A DNA stretch of 64,000 nt, taken from positions 5,021,001 to 5,085,000 of the forward strand of contig NC_009901.1 of the NCBI RefSeq assembly GCF_000018285.1, read 5' to 3'. The translations under genes and the position numbers were made by a program. The notes beneath the pieces are model-generated. The model was given only the letters and a program-made list of their open reading frames with translations, had not been told where the DNA came from and made no database searches. Source of the stretch: Shewanella pealeana ATCC 700345 (lineage in GTDB: Bacteria; Pseudomonadota; Gammaproteobacteria; Enterobacterales; Shewanellaceae). This document shows, piece after piece, positions 1 to 9,253 of this stretch; the first letter of the stretch is position 1; the number at the start of each line of letters is the position of its first letter.

Positions 1-2563
1 CAGCTGGGTTGATCTCAACAAACATCTCTTGTTGAAGTTCAGCCAACCATGGGTTAGAGCGAGATTCTTCACCACCACCCTCGTACTCAACGAGACGACC
101 AGAAGTCAGACCTAGCGGGTATTTAGCTGCCGAGTCTTTATCTTGAATAGTCTTGTAAAGTGTTGGTAGACGGTGCACTTGCATGTCAGCGTATGTTGGG
201 TACTTAGACACAAGATCACGACGTGGCGTGTATAACGGCTCACGGTGAACAGGGACTTCGTCTGGGAAAGTCCAAACTATACAACGTGCCTTAGCGTTAC
301 CAAATGGAATACAACCGTGCTTCATTGCCACACGTTGAATACCACCTGAGATATCTGTCTTCCAGTTCTTACCTTCAGCTAGCGCTTTTTCAGCCGCTGT
401 TAGGTCGTCCCACCAGCCGAGTTGCTTAAGCATGTCAGCAGTGAACTCTGGGTAACCATCTTGGATTTCAGCGCCTTTAGAGAAGCTGCCTTCGGCAAGT
501 AGGTTCTTACCTTTATACTCAACACCGTAACGAGCACGGAAGTTACCGCCGCCCTCAAGTACGTGTTTGTTTGTGTTATAAAGGATCTGTGTACCAGGAT
601 GCTCTTGCTCTGGCGTGCCCCAACATGGCCAAGGTAGACCGTAAGTGTCACCTTTAGCAGGACCGCCAACAGCTTCAAGCGTCTTGTTGCTGAACGTACC
701 CCAGTTTTGAGTATGTAGCTTCAGACGCTCAGGGCTTTGACCTGTCATACCGATTGTCCACATACCGCGGTTGATTTCGCGAGTCACGTCTTCGATAACA
801 AGAACGTCATTGGCGTCTTTAGCGATACGCTTAGTGTACTCATCAGCAAAACCAAGCTTTTGAGATAGACGGTACATGATCTCAAGATCAGTCTTAGATT
901 CGAATAGAGGCTGGATAACCTGCTCACGCCACTGCTGGCTACGACCAGAGTTTGACACAGAACCTTGAGTTTCGAACTGAGTTGCAGCTGGTAGAAGGTA
1001 AACACCATTCTTACGGCGATGCATCACACCCGCCATTGTTGGGAATGGATCCACAACCACGACAGTGTCCATCTGATCGAGTGCATCACGCACGTCGCGC
1101 TGACGGGTTTCAGTGTTAACTGATTGACCCCAGAAGAATGCCATGCGAACGCGGTCTTTCTGCGCTAACTTCTCAGGCGTTTCTAGCACACCGTCGTGCC
1201 AACGTGAACAAGGAATACCCGGCGTGTTCATTGGAATGCGGCCTAGGTATGAGTTTTGGTCGAAACGAGCCTTAACCCAATCGTAGTCCAAGTCCCAAAC
1301 GTTACACCAGTGCTTCCAAGAACCCGTCTTAAGACCGTAGTAGCCTGGTAGAGTATCGAACAGTAGACCTAAGTCAGTTGCGCCCTGTACGTTATCGTGA
1401 CCACGGAAAATGTTAGTACCGCCACCAGACACACCCATGTTACCTAGGGCTAGCTGAAGGATACAGTATGCACGAGTGTTAGCGTTACCCACGTGATGCT
1501 GAGTACCACCCATACACCAAACAACAGTACCTGGACGGTTGTCTGCCATTAGCTTAGCGGCTTGGTAAACTTCTTCTTCGCTACAACCTGTGATGTTCTC
1601 AACTTCTTTAGGTGGGAACTTCTTCACTTCCTCACGGATGGTGTCCATTTCGAATACGCGTTGCTCGATAAATGTCTTATCTTCCCAACCGTTTTCAAAG
1701 ATGTGCCAAAGCATACCGTAGATGAATGGAATATCTGTACCTGGACGCAGGCCGCAATGAAGATCTGCGTGAGCAGCTGTGCGAGAGAAACGTGGATCAA
1801 CTACGATGATCTTAGCGTTATTCTTCTCTTTCGCGATCAAGATATGCTGCATGGCAACAGGATGCGCTTCAGCCGGGTTTGAGCCGATGAAGAAAATTGC
1901 GTTTGCATTCTGGATATCGTTGAAAGAGTTAGTTTGCGCACCATAACCCCAAGTGTTTGCAACACCGGCTACAGTGGTAGAGTGACAAATACGTGCAGAG
2001 TGGTCGACGTTGTTCGTACCCCACATTGCCGCAAATTTACGATACATGTAGCAGCCTTCGTTCGAGAACTTAGCACTACCCATGAAGTAAACTGAGTCAG
2101 GACCAGATTCTTTGCGAATGGTCTGCATTTGGTCGCCAACTTCGTTGAAAGCTTGCTCCCAAGATAGTTTCTTCCACTTGCCATCAACAAGCTTCATTGG
2201 GTACTTAAGACGCTTCTCACCGTGACCGTGTTCACGTAGTGCAGCACCTTTAGCACAGTGACCGCCCGCGTTGAATGGGTGATCGAAAGCTGGCTCTTGA
2301 CCTGTCCACACGCCGTTTTGTACTTCAGCGTAAAGACCACAACCTACCGCACACGCACTACATACAGTACGTTTGATTTCAGTTGGCGCATCATGTGGGA
2401 TATCTTTGGCTTCTGCACGACGCATCATGCCTGTACCCAACAAAGAAGCTGCCGCAATACCACCAGATGTGATACCTGCATGCTTCATAAATTGACGACG
2501 ACTAAGACCTAGAGTTTTTTTCTCTACACTTGGTGCCGCATTGGATTTGCGAGTTAACTTCAT
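1..2563 (-). CDS. fdhA: Formate dehydrogenase catalytic subunit, second copy (3' end cut by window)
   Basis: This is a molybdopterin/tungstopterin oxidoreductase that oxidises formate to CO2 in the periplasm. About 854 codons are visible and the C-terminus lies beyond position 1. The chosen ATG at 2563 has GGAG nine bases upstream. The N-terminus carries a twin-arginine signal (SRRQFMKHA, residues 21-29). The 4Fe-4S cysteines are C68, C71, C75 and about C103. The active-site residue in ARICHS, codon 193, is a TGT cysteine, so this is a Cys-type and not a selenocysteine enzyme. It lies 18 bp after a Tat-target peptide gene, like the first fdhA copy, and fdhB/fdhC partners are expected just outside the window. 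The protein is close to the complete copy at 5329-8178 throughout. Confidence 0.95.
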   Translation of the reverse strand, partial: MKLTRKSNAAPSVEKKTLGLSRRQFMKHAGITSGGIAAASLLGTGMMRRAEAKDIPHDAPTEIKRTVCSACAVGCGLYAEVQNGVWTGQEPAFDHPFNAGGHCAKGAALREHGHGEKRLKYPMKLVDGKWKKLSWEQAFNEVGDQMQTIRKESGPDSVYFMGSAKFSNEGCYMYRKFAAMWGTNNVDHSARICHSTTVAGVANTWGYGAQTNSFNDIQNANAIFFIGSNPAEAHPVAMQHILIAKEKNNAKIIVVDPRFSRTAAHADLHCGLRPGTDIPFIYGMLWHIFENGWEDKTFIEQRVFEMDTIREEVKKFPPKEVENITGCSEEEVYQAAKLMADNRPGTVVWCMGGTQHHVGNANTRAYCILQLALGNMGVSGGGTNIFRGHDNVQGATDLGLLFDTLPGYYGLKTGSWKHWCNVWDLDYDWVKARFDQNSYLGRIPMNTPGIPCSRWHDGVLETPEKLAQKDRVRMAFFWGQSVNTETRQRDVRDALDQMDTVVVVDPFPTMAGVMHRRKNGVYLLPAATQFETQGSVSNSGRSQQWREQVIQPLFESKTDLEIMYRLSQKLGFADEYTKRIAKDANDVLVIEDVTREINRGMWTIGMTGQSPERLKLHTQNWGTFSNKTLEAVGGPAKGDTYGLPWPCWGTPEQEHPGTQILYNTNKHVLEGGGNFRARYGVEYKGKNLLAEGSFSKGAEIQDGYPEFTADMLKQLGWWDDLTAAEKALAEGKNWKTDISGGIQRVAMKHGCIPFGNAKARCIVWTFPDEVPVHREPLYTPRRDLVSKYPTYADMQVHRLPTLYKTIQDKDSAAKYPLGLTSGRLVEYEGGGEESRSNPWLAELQQEMFVEINPA

Positions 2564-2581
2564 CGCTTAAATTCTCCTAAA

Positions 2582-2779
2582 CTAGCCGCGTAAGCTATTG
2601 TAATAACTGCGGATATGTGCAGTTTCATGATAGCCATTGTCATTCTTTGAACTGACTTTAGTTTCACTTGCTTGAGCTACACTTACGCCAGTTGCGGCGA
2701 TAGCGACACTTGCAGTGCCACCAATGGTCAGTGCTTTCAGCAAAGATCTGCGGTTCAGATCAGGCTGTTTCTTGTTCAT
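2582..2779 (-). CDS. Formate dehydrogenase region Tat-target peptide (second copy)
   Basis: This 65-residue protein matches the small family found ahead of formate dehydrogenase genes (formate dehydrogenase region TAT target). It has a twin-arginine motif (NRRSLLKAL, residues 9-17), a hydrophobic Ala/Gly stretch, a likely AQA cleavage site, and a short mature part ending in HIRSYYNSLRG. A strong ribosome site, AGGAG, sits just before the ATG. Its partner at 8194-8394 keeps the RR motif and the ending xHxRSYYxxLR, so the short C-terminus is probably the functional part. Its precise role is not established; assembly or export of the dehydrogenase is inferred from position. Confidence 0.85.
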   Translation of the reverse strand: MNKKQPDLNRRSLLKALTIGGTASVAIAATGVSVAQASETKVSSKNDNGYHETAHIRSYYNSLRG

Positions 2780-3273
2780 TTTTACTCCTGGTAGAAAGGA
2801 ATACTCTGGTTATTAAATCTTAAGATGAATCTAATAATGCTAACGTTCACAATACGAATCAGGCAGTTGTTAAACCTATGATCAACAATGTAAAACTTGT
2901 TTACTTATTAGAGGTGTCCAACAAATTTACAGGGGTAATATAAAGAAAGTTAGCTTAAGAAAAATTGATCTGAGTTAGGTTAAATTTGGACTATTGGGAG
3001 GGAACTGGCCAAAGTGTTAACTAGCGCATATTTAAAACCGAAAAAACTGTGTAGTAAATCAAAATAGCACAGACAGCTATACAACTGATTGCAGCTGGAA
3101 GTTTAACAAATACAAAACATTAAAGGATTCGCTTATATAAATGCTAATTATTAACATTTGCCCACCAGCAAGAATGTTTTTTATGCTAAATGACTCATCA
3201 ACTCATCACTGGCTCATATTCGCATCGAAATAGGCAATACAGATTTGCTACCAAAAAACAACACTCGTAATAA
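2780..3273. other. AT-rich intergenic region upstream of second fdh operon
   Basis: No coding gene is seen in this stretch. It should contain the promoter of the second Tat-peptide/fdhA operon, which reads leftwards from 2779. I see no convincing perfect FNR or CRP palindrome; an isolated TTGATC half-site occurs near 2966. The stretch from about 3000 to 3270 is AT-rich and without recognisable structure, up to the MITE. Confidence 0.5.
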
Positions 3274-3537
3274 TACCAATCAGTATAAGAAGTTGATCTA
3301 CTCAGAGCGTTTTTTGGCAAACTAATTCAAGATGAATAACTGAAAGAATGGTTATTCCCTTGTGAAGTTGTTCAACGAAGAAGTAGGCAGCCAAAAACGC
3401 TCCAGAATGGCGAGTTTTAGCGACTCTGATACTGCGTTAACAAGCTTGAACGTAGAATAACTATGCTCTTCACTCGCTGCCTTGTCTCAGTGCCGCTAAA
3501 CTCTCGCTGAGCGATCAAATCTTTATACTGATTGGTA
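3274..3537. mobile_element. MITE-like element, copy 1 (TA-flanked, 16-bp perfect TIRs)
   Basis: The ends are perfect inverted repeats: ATACCAATCAGTATAA at 3273-3288 and its reverse complement at 3523-3538. If the TA at each end is a target duplication, the element proper is 3276-3535, 260 bp. There is no transposase ORF. Internally there are complementary segments (AGCGTTTTTTGGC with GCCAAAAACGCT; GAATAAC with GTTATTC; GAGTTTTAGCG with CGCTAAACTC), so the transcript would fold. A second copy lies at 52994-53256. TA target use and terminal repeats suggest mobilisation by an IS630/Tc1-mariner type transposase, which is an inference. Confidence 0.85.
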
Positions 3538-3610
3538 TACATTGCACTATCCACCCATTCCTAATATGGCTGCAGCTAATATAACAAGTTGAAAACCAAC
3601 AAAAACAAAA

Positions 3611-3633
3611 ATGCCCCGACTGAGTCGAGGCAT
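3611..3633 (-). terminator. Rho-independent terminator after fdhC
   Basis: A ten-bp stem (ATGCCCCGAC with GTCGAGGCAT, one mismatch) has a 3-nt loop. It is followed on the minus strand by a T-rich run, 20 bp after the fdhC stop. The T-run on the plus side makes it potentially bidirectional. Confidence 0.85.
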
Positions 3634-3653
3634 TTTTACTGATAACTAAAGCG

Positions 3654-4667
3654 CTAGTCTTTATAAACTATGCTATTGCTATCTTTCAGTTCGTCGTACC
3701 AAAGGTTGTGATGCTGGACAGCCCAGTTCTCATCACAATAACCCGACACCATACACTCCATACCACCTTCACTTAATACCGTTGCCATCCAAATATGGAC
3801 GATAGTAAATGCAATAATGATAATCGCGCTTATGGAATGGATTAACAGCGCGGCCATAGAGGCTTCACGTGGCAGATCTAGGCCCGGCAATACCAGCATT
3901 AACCCTGATGCGGCAATAAAAAGGCCGAATAAGGTTAACGTCCAGAACCACATTTTCTCACCGGCGTTAGCAAATCCACTATCAGGATGCTTACCTTTAA
4001 ATGGTCCAAAGTTGATGTAACCACCAACCACTAAAAACCACTTTAAGTCATACATCTTGAAGGTTTGCATCGGCATCCACTTCACAACACACAAGATCCA
4101 AGACACGATAAATATCGGCCCAACCCAATCATGTATGGTCTTGCTACCATAAATCAGCCCGGCCCATAGACCCTCGCCAACATAGGGTTGCAATACGTGT
4201 TTGCCCAGCATGATATTGAGTCCTGTGAATATCAGCGCCAAACAAGATGTCGCTAATACCCAGTGGATCCACAAATCTGCTTTAGACCAACGTAGAACCA
4301 TTTTTCCAGAAAAGCCCTTACTCAATTTAGAGGGACCATTCACTAGGTAGAAAAATAGGAACGCTGCAAATACGCCAACAACTGTAATACCCATCACAGG
4401 GGTTAAATACTCGTTGCGAACAATTTTGCCTTCGTTGCCAATTACATTGATTAGCACACCAGTCTCGATGCCTTTTGCCACGGTGTAACCTGAGTCACCC
4501 GCCTTAACCGCGCGCCAAAGATCGGCGTCGTTGGTTGCAGCTTGTTGTTGGCTAGTTTGATCATCCGCAGCCATTGCCGAAGCGCTAAGTCCCAACCCCA
4601 TTGAAAGCATCAATGGAATAACTAGCAATGCAAACAGGCTGCGCAGTGATTTCATAAACATACTCAC
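3654..4667 (-). CDS. fdhC: Formate dehydrogenase cytochrome b subunit (gamma)
   Basis: This 337-residue membrane subunit should anchor the dehydrogenase and pass electrons from formate to the quinone pool through b hemes. It begins with a signal-like hydrophobic segment ending near ASAMA. Several transmembrane helices follow (about residues 89-110, 132-152, 173-196, 240-262 and 268-292), with histidines inside them (for example IHWVLATS and TIVHIWM) that fit heme ligation in the FdnI/FdhC family. It is the last gene of the fdhABC operon, 47 bp after fdhB, with a terminator behind it. Confidence 0.93.
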   Translation of the reverse strand: MSMFMKSLRSLFALLVIPLMLSMGLGLSASAMAADDQTSQQQAATNDADLWRAVKAGDSGYTVAKGIETGVLINVIGNEGKIVRNEYLTPVMGITVVGVFAAFLFFYLVNGPSKLSKGFSGKMVLRWSKADLWIHWVLATSCLALIFTGLNIMLGKHVLQPYVGEGLWAGLIYGSKTIHDWVGPIFIVSWILCVVKWMPMQTFKMYDLKWFLVVGGYINFGPFKGKHPDSGFANAGEKMWFWTLTLFGLFIAASGLMLVLPGLDLPREASMAALLIHSISAIIIIAFTIVHIWMATVLSEGGMECMVSGYCDENWAVQHHNLWYDELKDSNSIVYKD

Positions 4668-4714
4668 TCCTTTATCGGGCTACAGACCAAAGTCCGTAGC
4701 CCTATTCAGCCAGA

Positions 4715-5302
4715 CTAGCCAGTTGTAGGGGTGTAACCCCAGATAGCACCAGGTGCACCACGTGCAGCAGAGCGTTCACGGAAGATATTAGAAACAACCT
4801 CCGCATCGCCTGCTAACAGTGCTTTAGTCGCACAAAGCTCTGCACACATAGGTAGCTTACCTTCGGCAATACGGTTTGCACCGTAAAGCTTACGCTCAGC
4901 TTCTGAGAAATCAGGCTCTGGGCCACCGGCACAGAAAGTACACTTATCCATCTTACCGCGACTACCAAAAGCATTCTTCTGAGGGAACTGAGGCGCTCCG
5001 AAAGGACAAGCATAGAAGCAGTAACCACAACCGATACAAGTTTCTTTGTTGTGTAAGACGATGCCGTCTTCGGTACGGTAGAAACAATCTGCCGGACAAA
5101 CGGCCATACAAGGTGCATCGGTACAGTGCATACACGCTACCGAGATTGACGCTTCACCTGGCTCACCATCATTAAGTGTAACCACGCGACGACGCTGGAT
5201 CCCCCAGCCAATGGCTGAGGCGTTTTCATTTTTACATGCTGTGACGCAACCGTTACACTCGATGCAGCGCTTGGTGTCACATAAGAATTTCATGACTGCC
5301 AT
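4715..5302 (-). CDS. fdhB: Formate dehydrogenase iron-sulfur subunit (beta)
   Basis: This 195-residue protein carries electrons between FdhA and the cytochrome b. Four cysteine clusters are visible: CDTKRCIECNGCVTAC near the N-terminus, CMHCTDAPCMAVC, CIGCGYCFYAC, and CTFC with a late CAELC. This is the four-cubane pattern of DMSO-reductase family beta subunits. It has no Tat signal of its own and probably travels with FdhA. It lies 26 bp after fdhA and 47 bp before fdhC. Confidence 0.95.
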   Translation of the reverse strand: MAVMKFLCDTKRCIECNGCVTACKNENASAIGWGIQRRRVVTLNDGEPGEASISVACMHCTDAPCMAVCPADCFYRTEDGIVLHNKETCIGCGYCFYACPFGAPQFPQKNAFGSRGKMDKCTFCAGGPEPDFSEAERKLYGANRIAEGKLPMCAELCATKALLAGDAEVVSNIFRERSAARGAPGAIWGYTPTTG

Positions 5303-5328
5303 AATGGCTTATCTCCTCATCAAGTTAA

Positions 5329-8178
5329 TTAGGCTTTGCTGACCTGACACAAGCTCACTTTCGTCTCTTGCATCTGAGTCACAACATCATAACCATAGGT
5401 CATTACTGTGTTGGCAGCTTCGCCAATTACGTAAGGAACCGTACCTTCTGGGTAGTTCTTCTCTAGGCTCTTGCCTTCGAATACACCCGCAAAGTGATAT
5501 GGCATGAAACATTCGCCTGGCACAACTCGTGGAATGACCATAGCCTTAACGGTGATTTTCGCACCCTCTGGACTATGTACGAACACATCATCACCATCAC
5601 GAATACCACGATCGGCAGCATCTGCTGGATTGATCTCGATAAACATCTCTTGCTGAAGTTCTGCAAGCCATGGGTTAGAACGTGTTTCTTCACCACCACC
5701 TTCGTACTCAACCAAACGGCCAGTTGTGATGATTAATGGGAAACCTTTACTGAAATCCTGCTCCTGAATCGACTTATACAGGGTAGGAAGACGAGCAACC
5801 ATACGGTCTTCGTATGTTGGGTACTTAGCAACCAAGTCACGACGTGGCGTATAAAGTGGCTCACGGTGCAGAGGAATATCATCTGGGAAGTTCCAAACAA
5901 TACAACGCGCTTTCGCATTACCGTAAGGAATACAGCCATGCTTAATGGCTACACGCTGAATACCACCAGAGATATCTGTCTTCCAGTTCTTGCCTTCTGC
6001 ATGTACTTTCTCTTCAGCAGTTAGGTCGTCCCACCAGCCAAGTTGCTTAAGCATTTTGTCGGTAAACTCAGGATAACCATCTTTAATTTCACTGCCCTTA
6101 GAGTAAGAGCCTTCAGCTAAGATGTTCACGCCATTATGCTCAACACCATAACGAGCACGGAAGTTACCGCCACCGTTTTTAACTTCACGACCTGTGCGAT
6201 ACAAGATCTGTGAACCTGGGTGCTTCATCTCAGGCGTACCCCAACATGGCCAAGGTAAACCGTAAGTTTCACCTTTAGCTGGACCACCTGGTGCCTCAAG
6301 AGATTTAATATCGAATGTGCCCCAGTTTTCTTGGTGCATCTTCAGACGTTCAGGGCTTTGACCTGTGTAACCAATGGTCCACATACCCTTGTTAAATTCG
6401 CGAGTCATATCTTCAATCAACGGCTCATCACCATTCACCTTGATATGTTTGCAGAACTCTTTCTCGATACCCCATTTCTTGGCAAGCTTATACATGACCA
6501 CATGGTCAGGCTTAGACTCGAATAGCGGTTCGATGACCTTGGTACGCCACTGAAGTGAACGGTTTGAAGCCGATACTGAACCGTAGGTTTCAAACTGAGT
6601 ACATGCCGGTAGCAAGTACACGCCATCGGTGCGCTCATGCATGACACCAGCCATTGTTGGGAATGGATCCACAACCACTACTGTTTTCATCTTGTTCAGT
6701 GCTTCACGCACTTCACGACCACGAGTTTCAGTGTTAACCGATTGGCCCCAGAAGAATGCCATGTGAATATTATCTTTCTGAGCAATCTTAGACTTATCTT
6801 CGAGTACACCATCATGCCAACGTGAACATGGGATACCTGTTGAGGTCATTGGATCTTGGCCTAGATGTGGCTGTTGATCAAAGCGGCTCTTAACCCACTC
6901 ATAATCTAAGTCCCACACATTACACCAGTGCTTCCAAGAACCCGTCTTAAGACCGTAGTAACCCGGTAGGGTATCGAACAGAAGACCGAAGTCGGTTGCG
7001 CCCTGTACGTTATCGTGGCCGCGGAAGATGTTAGTACCACCTCCTGACACGCCCATGTTACCAAGGGCAAGCTGAAGGATACAGTAGGCACGAGTGTTAG
7101 CGTTACCCACGTGGTGCTGAGTACCACCCATACACCAAACAACGGTACCCGGCTTAGTCTCTGCGAGTAGCTTAGCTACGCGGTACATCTGCTCTTTAGT
7201 CGCGCCGACAATATTTTCAACTTCTGCAGGGTTGTACTTCTTAGCCTCTGCACGGATACGCTCCATGCCGTAAACACGCTGATCGATAAAGGTTTGATCT
7301 TCCCAGCCGTTTTCGAAGATGTGCCATAGCAGACCATAAATGAAAGGAATATCCGTACCAGGACGAATATGCACGAACTCGTCAGACTTAGCTGCAGTTC
7401 GGGTGAAACGAGGGTCGACAACGATAATTTTCGCGCCGCGCTCTTTACCTTCCAAGATATGTTGCATAGCAACAGGGTGAGCTTCACAAGGGTTAGAACC
7501 GATAAACATCATCGCCTTAGCGTTGCGAATATCGTTGAACGAGTTGGTTTGCGCACCATAGCCCCAAGTGTTTGCAACACCGGCTACAGTGGTAGAGTGA
7601 CAAATACGTGCAGAGTGGTCGACGTTGTTCGTTCCCCACATTGCCGCAAATTTGCGGTACATATAAGCTTGTTCGTTTGAGAACTTTGCACTACCCATGA
7701 AGAATACTGAGTCTGGACCCGATTCTTTACGAATATCTAGTGCTTGTTGGCCAACTTCTTCAATCGCTTGATCCCATGATAGACGCTTCCACTTACCGCC
7801 TTCTAACTTCATTGGATACTTAAGACGCTTTTCACCGTGTCCATGTTCACGTAATGCTGCACCTTTGGCACAGTGTCCGCCTGCGTTAAATGGGTGATCA
7901 AATGCAGGTTCCTGGCCTGTCCATACGCCGTTTTGAACTTCAGCATAAACGCCGCAGCCTACAGAACAGTGAGAACAGATGGTACGTTTGGTTTCGGTGG
8001 GGGTGTCGTGGGGAATATCTTTAGCTTCTGCCTTGCGCATCATTCCTGCGCCTAGCATTGATGCCGCTGCAATACCGCCTGTCGCGAGGCTCGCGGACTT
8101 GAGGAATTGGCGACGGTTTAAACCTAAGACTGCCTTGTTGCTTGTAGCAGCTTGGTCTGTTTTGCGGGTTAATCGCAT
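5329..8178 (-). CDS. fdhA: Formate dehydrogenase catalytic subunit, first copy (Cys type)
   Basis: This complete 949-residue molybdo/tungsto-pterin enzyme oxidises formate in the periplasm. I prefer the ATG at 8178 over the GTG at 8181 because GGAG is spaced six bases from it. The N-terminus has a twin-arginine signal (NRRQFLKSA). C68, C71, C75 and C103 bind a 4Fe-4S cluster, and C193 in ARICHS occupies the position of selenocysteine in FdnG. The C-terminal part carries the molybdopterin dinucleotide-binding domain (around the GRLVEYEGGGEETRSNPW segment). It heads fdhABC and follows a Tat-target peptide by 15 bp. Long stretches around the active site are almost identical at DNA level to the second copy. 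Confidence 0.97.
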   Translation of the reverse strand: MRLTRKTDQAATSNKAVLGLNRRQFLKSASLATGGIAAASMLGAGMMRKAEAKDIPHDTPTETKRTICSHCSVGCGVYAEVQNGVWTGQEPAFDHPFNAGGHCAKGAALREHGHGEKRLKYPMKLEGGKWKRLSWDQAIEEVGQQALDIRKESGPDSVFFMGSAKFSNEQAYMYRKFAAMWGTNNVDHSARICHSTTVAGVANTWGYGAQTNSFNDIRNAKAMMFIGSNPCEAHPVAMQHILEGKERGAKIIVVDPRFTRTAAKSDEFVHIRPGTDIPFIYGLLWHIFENGWEDQTFIDQRVYGMERIRAEAKKYNPAEVENIVGATKEQMYRVAKLLAETKPGTVVWCMGGTQHHVGNANTRAYCILQLALGNMGVSGGGTNIFRGHDNVQGATDFGLLFDTLPGYYGLKTGSWKHWCNVWDLDYEWVKSRFDQQPHLGQDPMTSTGIPCSRWHDGVLEDKSKIAQKDNIHMAFFWGQSVNTETRGREVREALNKMKTVVVVDPFPTMAGVMHERTDGVYLLPACTQFETYGSVSASNRSLQWRTKVIEPLFESKPDHVVMYKLAKKWGIEKEFCKHIKVNGDEPLIEDMTREFNKGMWTIGYTGQSPERLKMHQENWGTFDIKSLEAPGGPAKGETYGLPWPCWGTPEMKHPGSQILYRTGREVKNGGGNFRARYGVEHNGVNILAEGSYSKGSEIKDGYPEFTDKMLKQLGWWDDLTAEEKVHAEGKNWKTDISGGIQRVAIKHGCIPYGNAKARCIVWNFPDDIPLHREPLYTPRRDLVAKYPTYEDRMVARLPTLYKSIQEQDFSKGFPLIITTGRLVEYEGGGEETRSNPWLAELQQEMFIEINPADAADRGIRDGDDVFVHSPEGAKITVKAMVIPRVVPGECFMPYHFAGVFEGKSLEKNYPEGTVPYVIGEAANTVMTYGYDVVTQMQETKVSLCQVSKA

Positions 8179-8193
8179 CACACTCTCCTTTAA

Positions 8194-8394
8194 TTATTTA
8201 CTGCGCAATGTGTCGTAATAACTACGAACATGGTCAGACTCTTGGTAACCGCTGCCTTTTTTCGCTTTAGGTGCGATTTCTGGCTGTGCGGCAAGAGCTT
8301 GTCCACTTGCAGTTGCAACTGCGCCAGCCGCACCGCCGATAGCCAATGCCTTAAGCAGTTGACGACGGCCCATGTCGGAAGCTTGCTTCTTCAT
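8194..8394 (-). CDS. Formate dehydrogenase region Tat-target peptide (first copy)
   Basis: This 66-residue protein has a twin-arginine signal (GRRQLLKAL), an Ala/Gly-rich hydrophobic core, an ALA cleavage site, and a 30-residue mature part ending in HVRSYYDTLRSK. It belongs to the same small family as 2582-2779. It sits directly upstream of fdhA and is transcribed with it. A GGAGAC ribosome site precedes the ATG. Function is not established; the strict linkage to fdhA suggests a role in maturation or a small subunit of the exported enzyme. Confidence 0.87.
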   Translation of the reverse strand: MKKQASDMGRRQLLKALAIGGAAGAVATASGQALAAQPEIAPKAKKGSGYQESDHVRSYYDTLRSK

Positions 8395-8568
8395 AGTGTC
8401 TCCTTAGATTTACTGAAATTAAGATAGGAAGTTACTGTGAACTTCTCTATCCAGTTCTTGTTGGGCTCTTGTTGAGAAGAATCCCATTTTTTGTCTATGT
8501 CAGCTCAGGCGATAGCAGTTAACTACGAGCACTGAACTGACATAAATCCAAACCTCTACCAATAGCGC

Positions 8569-9243
8569 TTAAGACGCTAACTCGTTGGTAGCAGGCTCAA
8601 TCTTTTCTGACGCTTCCGCTTCACTGCCAGGGCAGTTAACAGGAATGTCTAGACTCAATTGCTCAAACTCTCTCGCTTCGATAACGAAAAACGCCTTAGC
8701 CAATTGAGCGACTGTGGCATAGAAGGCGGCGCTTGGCGCCTTAGCTAAATTGTCACAGAAGCGTTCAATCCAGCTACCCATGTGGCGCTGGTAGAAGGCA
8801 AGCTGACGGTAACCTGGAGCTTCTAAAATCAAAGTGCCCATTACTTCACATAGTGCAGCCACGTGATCTTCAGGCTCTTTCACATCTTCTTCACGCTCAA
8901 AACCTAACTGCATTAGGTCGTTACGTAATAAGGCTAATGGCTTGTCCATCAAAGAACCTGTCATAAACCAGCTGCCGTAAGGCAGGATTTCGCCACAGCC
9001 TACGCCAAGGAACACGTTGAAATACTCATCTTCAAGCTGTTCTTCGCTAAATTGCTGTGCGGCTAATTTAAGTCCAACCCAAGCTTTAGTCATGTCGCTG
9101 TCGTCGTCAGCATCAATTTCTAAGCCCGATAAGAACGCAAGCAACTCTGGGCTTGGTTGGCGACGTAATAACGCAGCTAACAACTGATAAATATCGGCTC
9201 TTAACTGATCGTTTTCTGAAACTTCTCTTACTAATTCGGTCAT
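8569..9243 (-). CDS. TorD/DmsD-family molybdoenzyme chaperone
   Basis: This is a cytoplasmic redox-enzyme maturation protein, about 224 residues from the ATG at 9243. The open frame extends upstream to 9321 but that would overlap the previous gene; MTELVREVSEND is the natural start, 10 bp after the polyferredoxin stop. The family motif YxxxFLG..GxxLPYxSxxxxG is seen as YFNVFLGVGCGEILPYGSWFMTG. Such proteins bind the Tat signal and apo-form of DMSO-reductase family enzymes until cofactor is loaded. Its place in the operon points to FdhA as client. Confidence 0.88.
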   Translation of the reverse strand: MTELVREVSENDQLRADIYQLLAALLRRQPSPELLAFLSGLEIDADDDSDMTKAWVGLKLAAQQFSEEQLEDEYFNVFLGVGCGEILPYGSWFMTGSLMDKPLALLRNDLMQLGFEREEDVKEPEDHVAALCEVMGTLILEAPGYRQLAFYQRHMGSWIERFCDNLAKAPSAAFYATVAQLAKAFFVIEAREFEQLSLDIPVNCPGSEAEASEKIEPATNELAS

Positions 9244-9253
9244 GGTTAAACTC

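Noticed and set aside
1935..2010. Possible selenocysteine codon in FdhA active sites
   Set aside because: Both genes read TGT at codon 193; no in-frame TGA is present and no SECIS-like element is needed.
2955..2985. FNR site upstream of the second fdh operon
   Set aside because: Only a half-site TTGATC is seen; the other half does not match.
4876..5175. Long open frames opposite fdhB and fdhA
   Set aside because: They are antisense shadows of well-supported coding sequence with no start signals.
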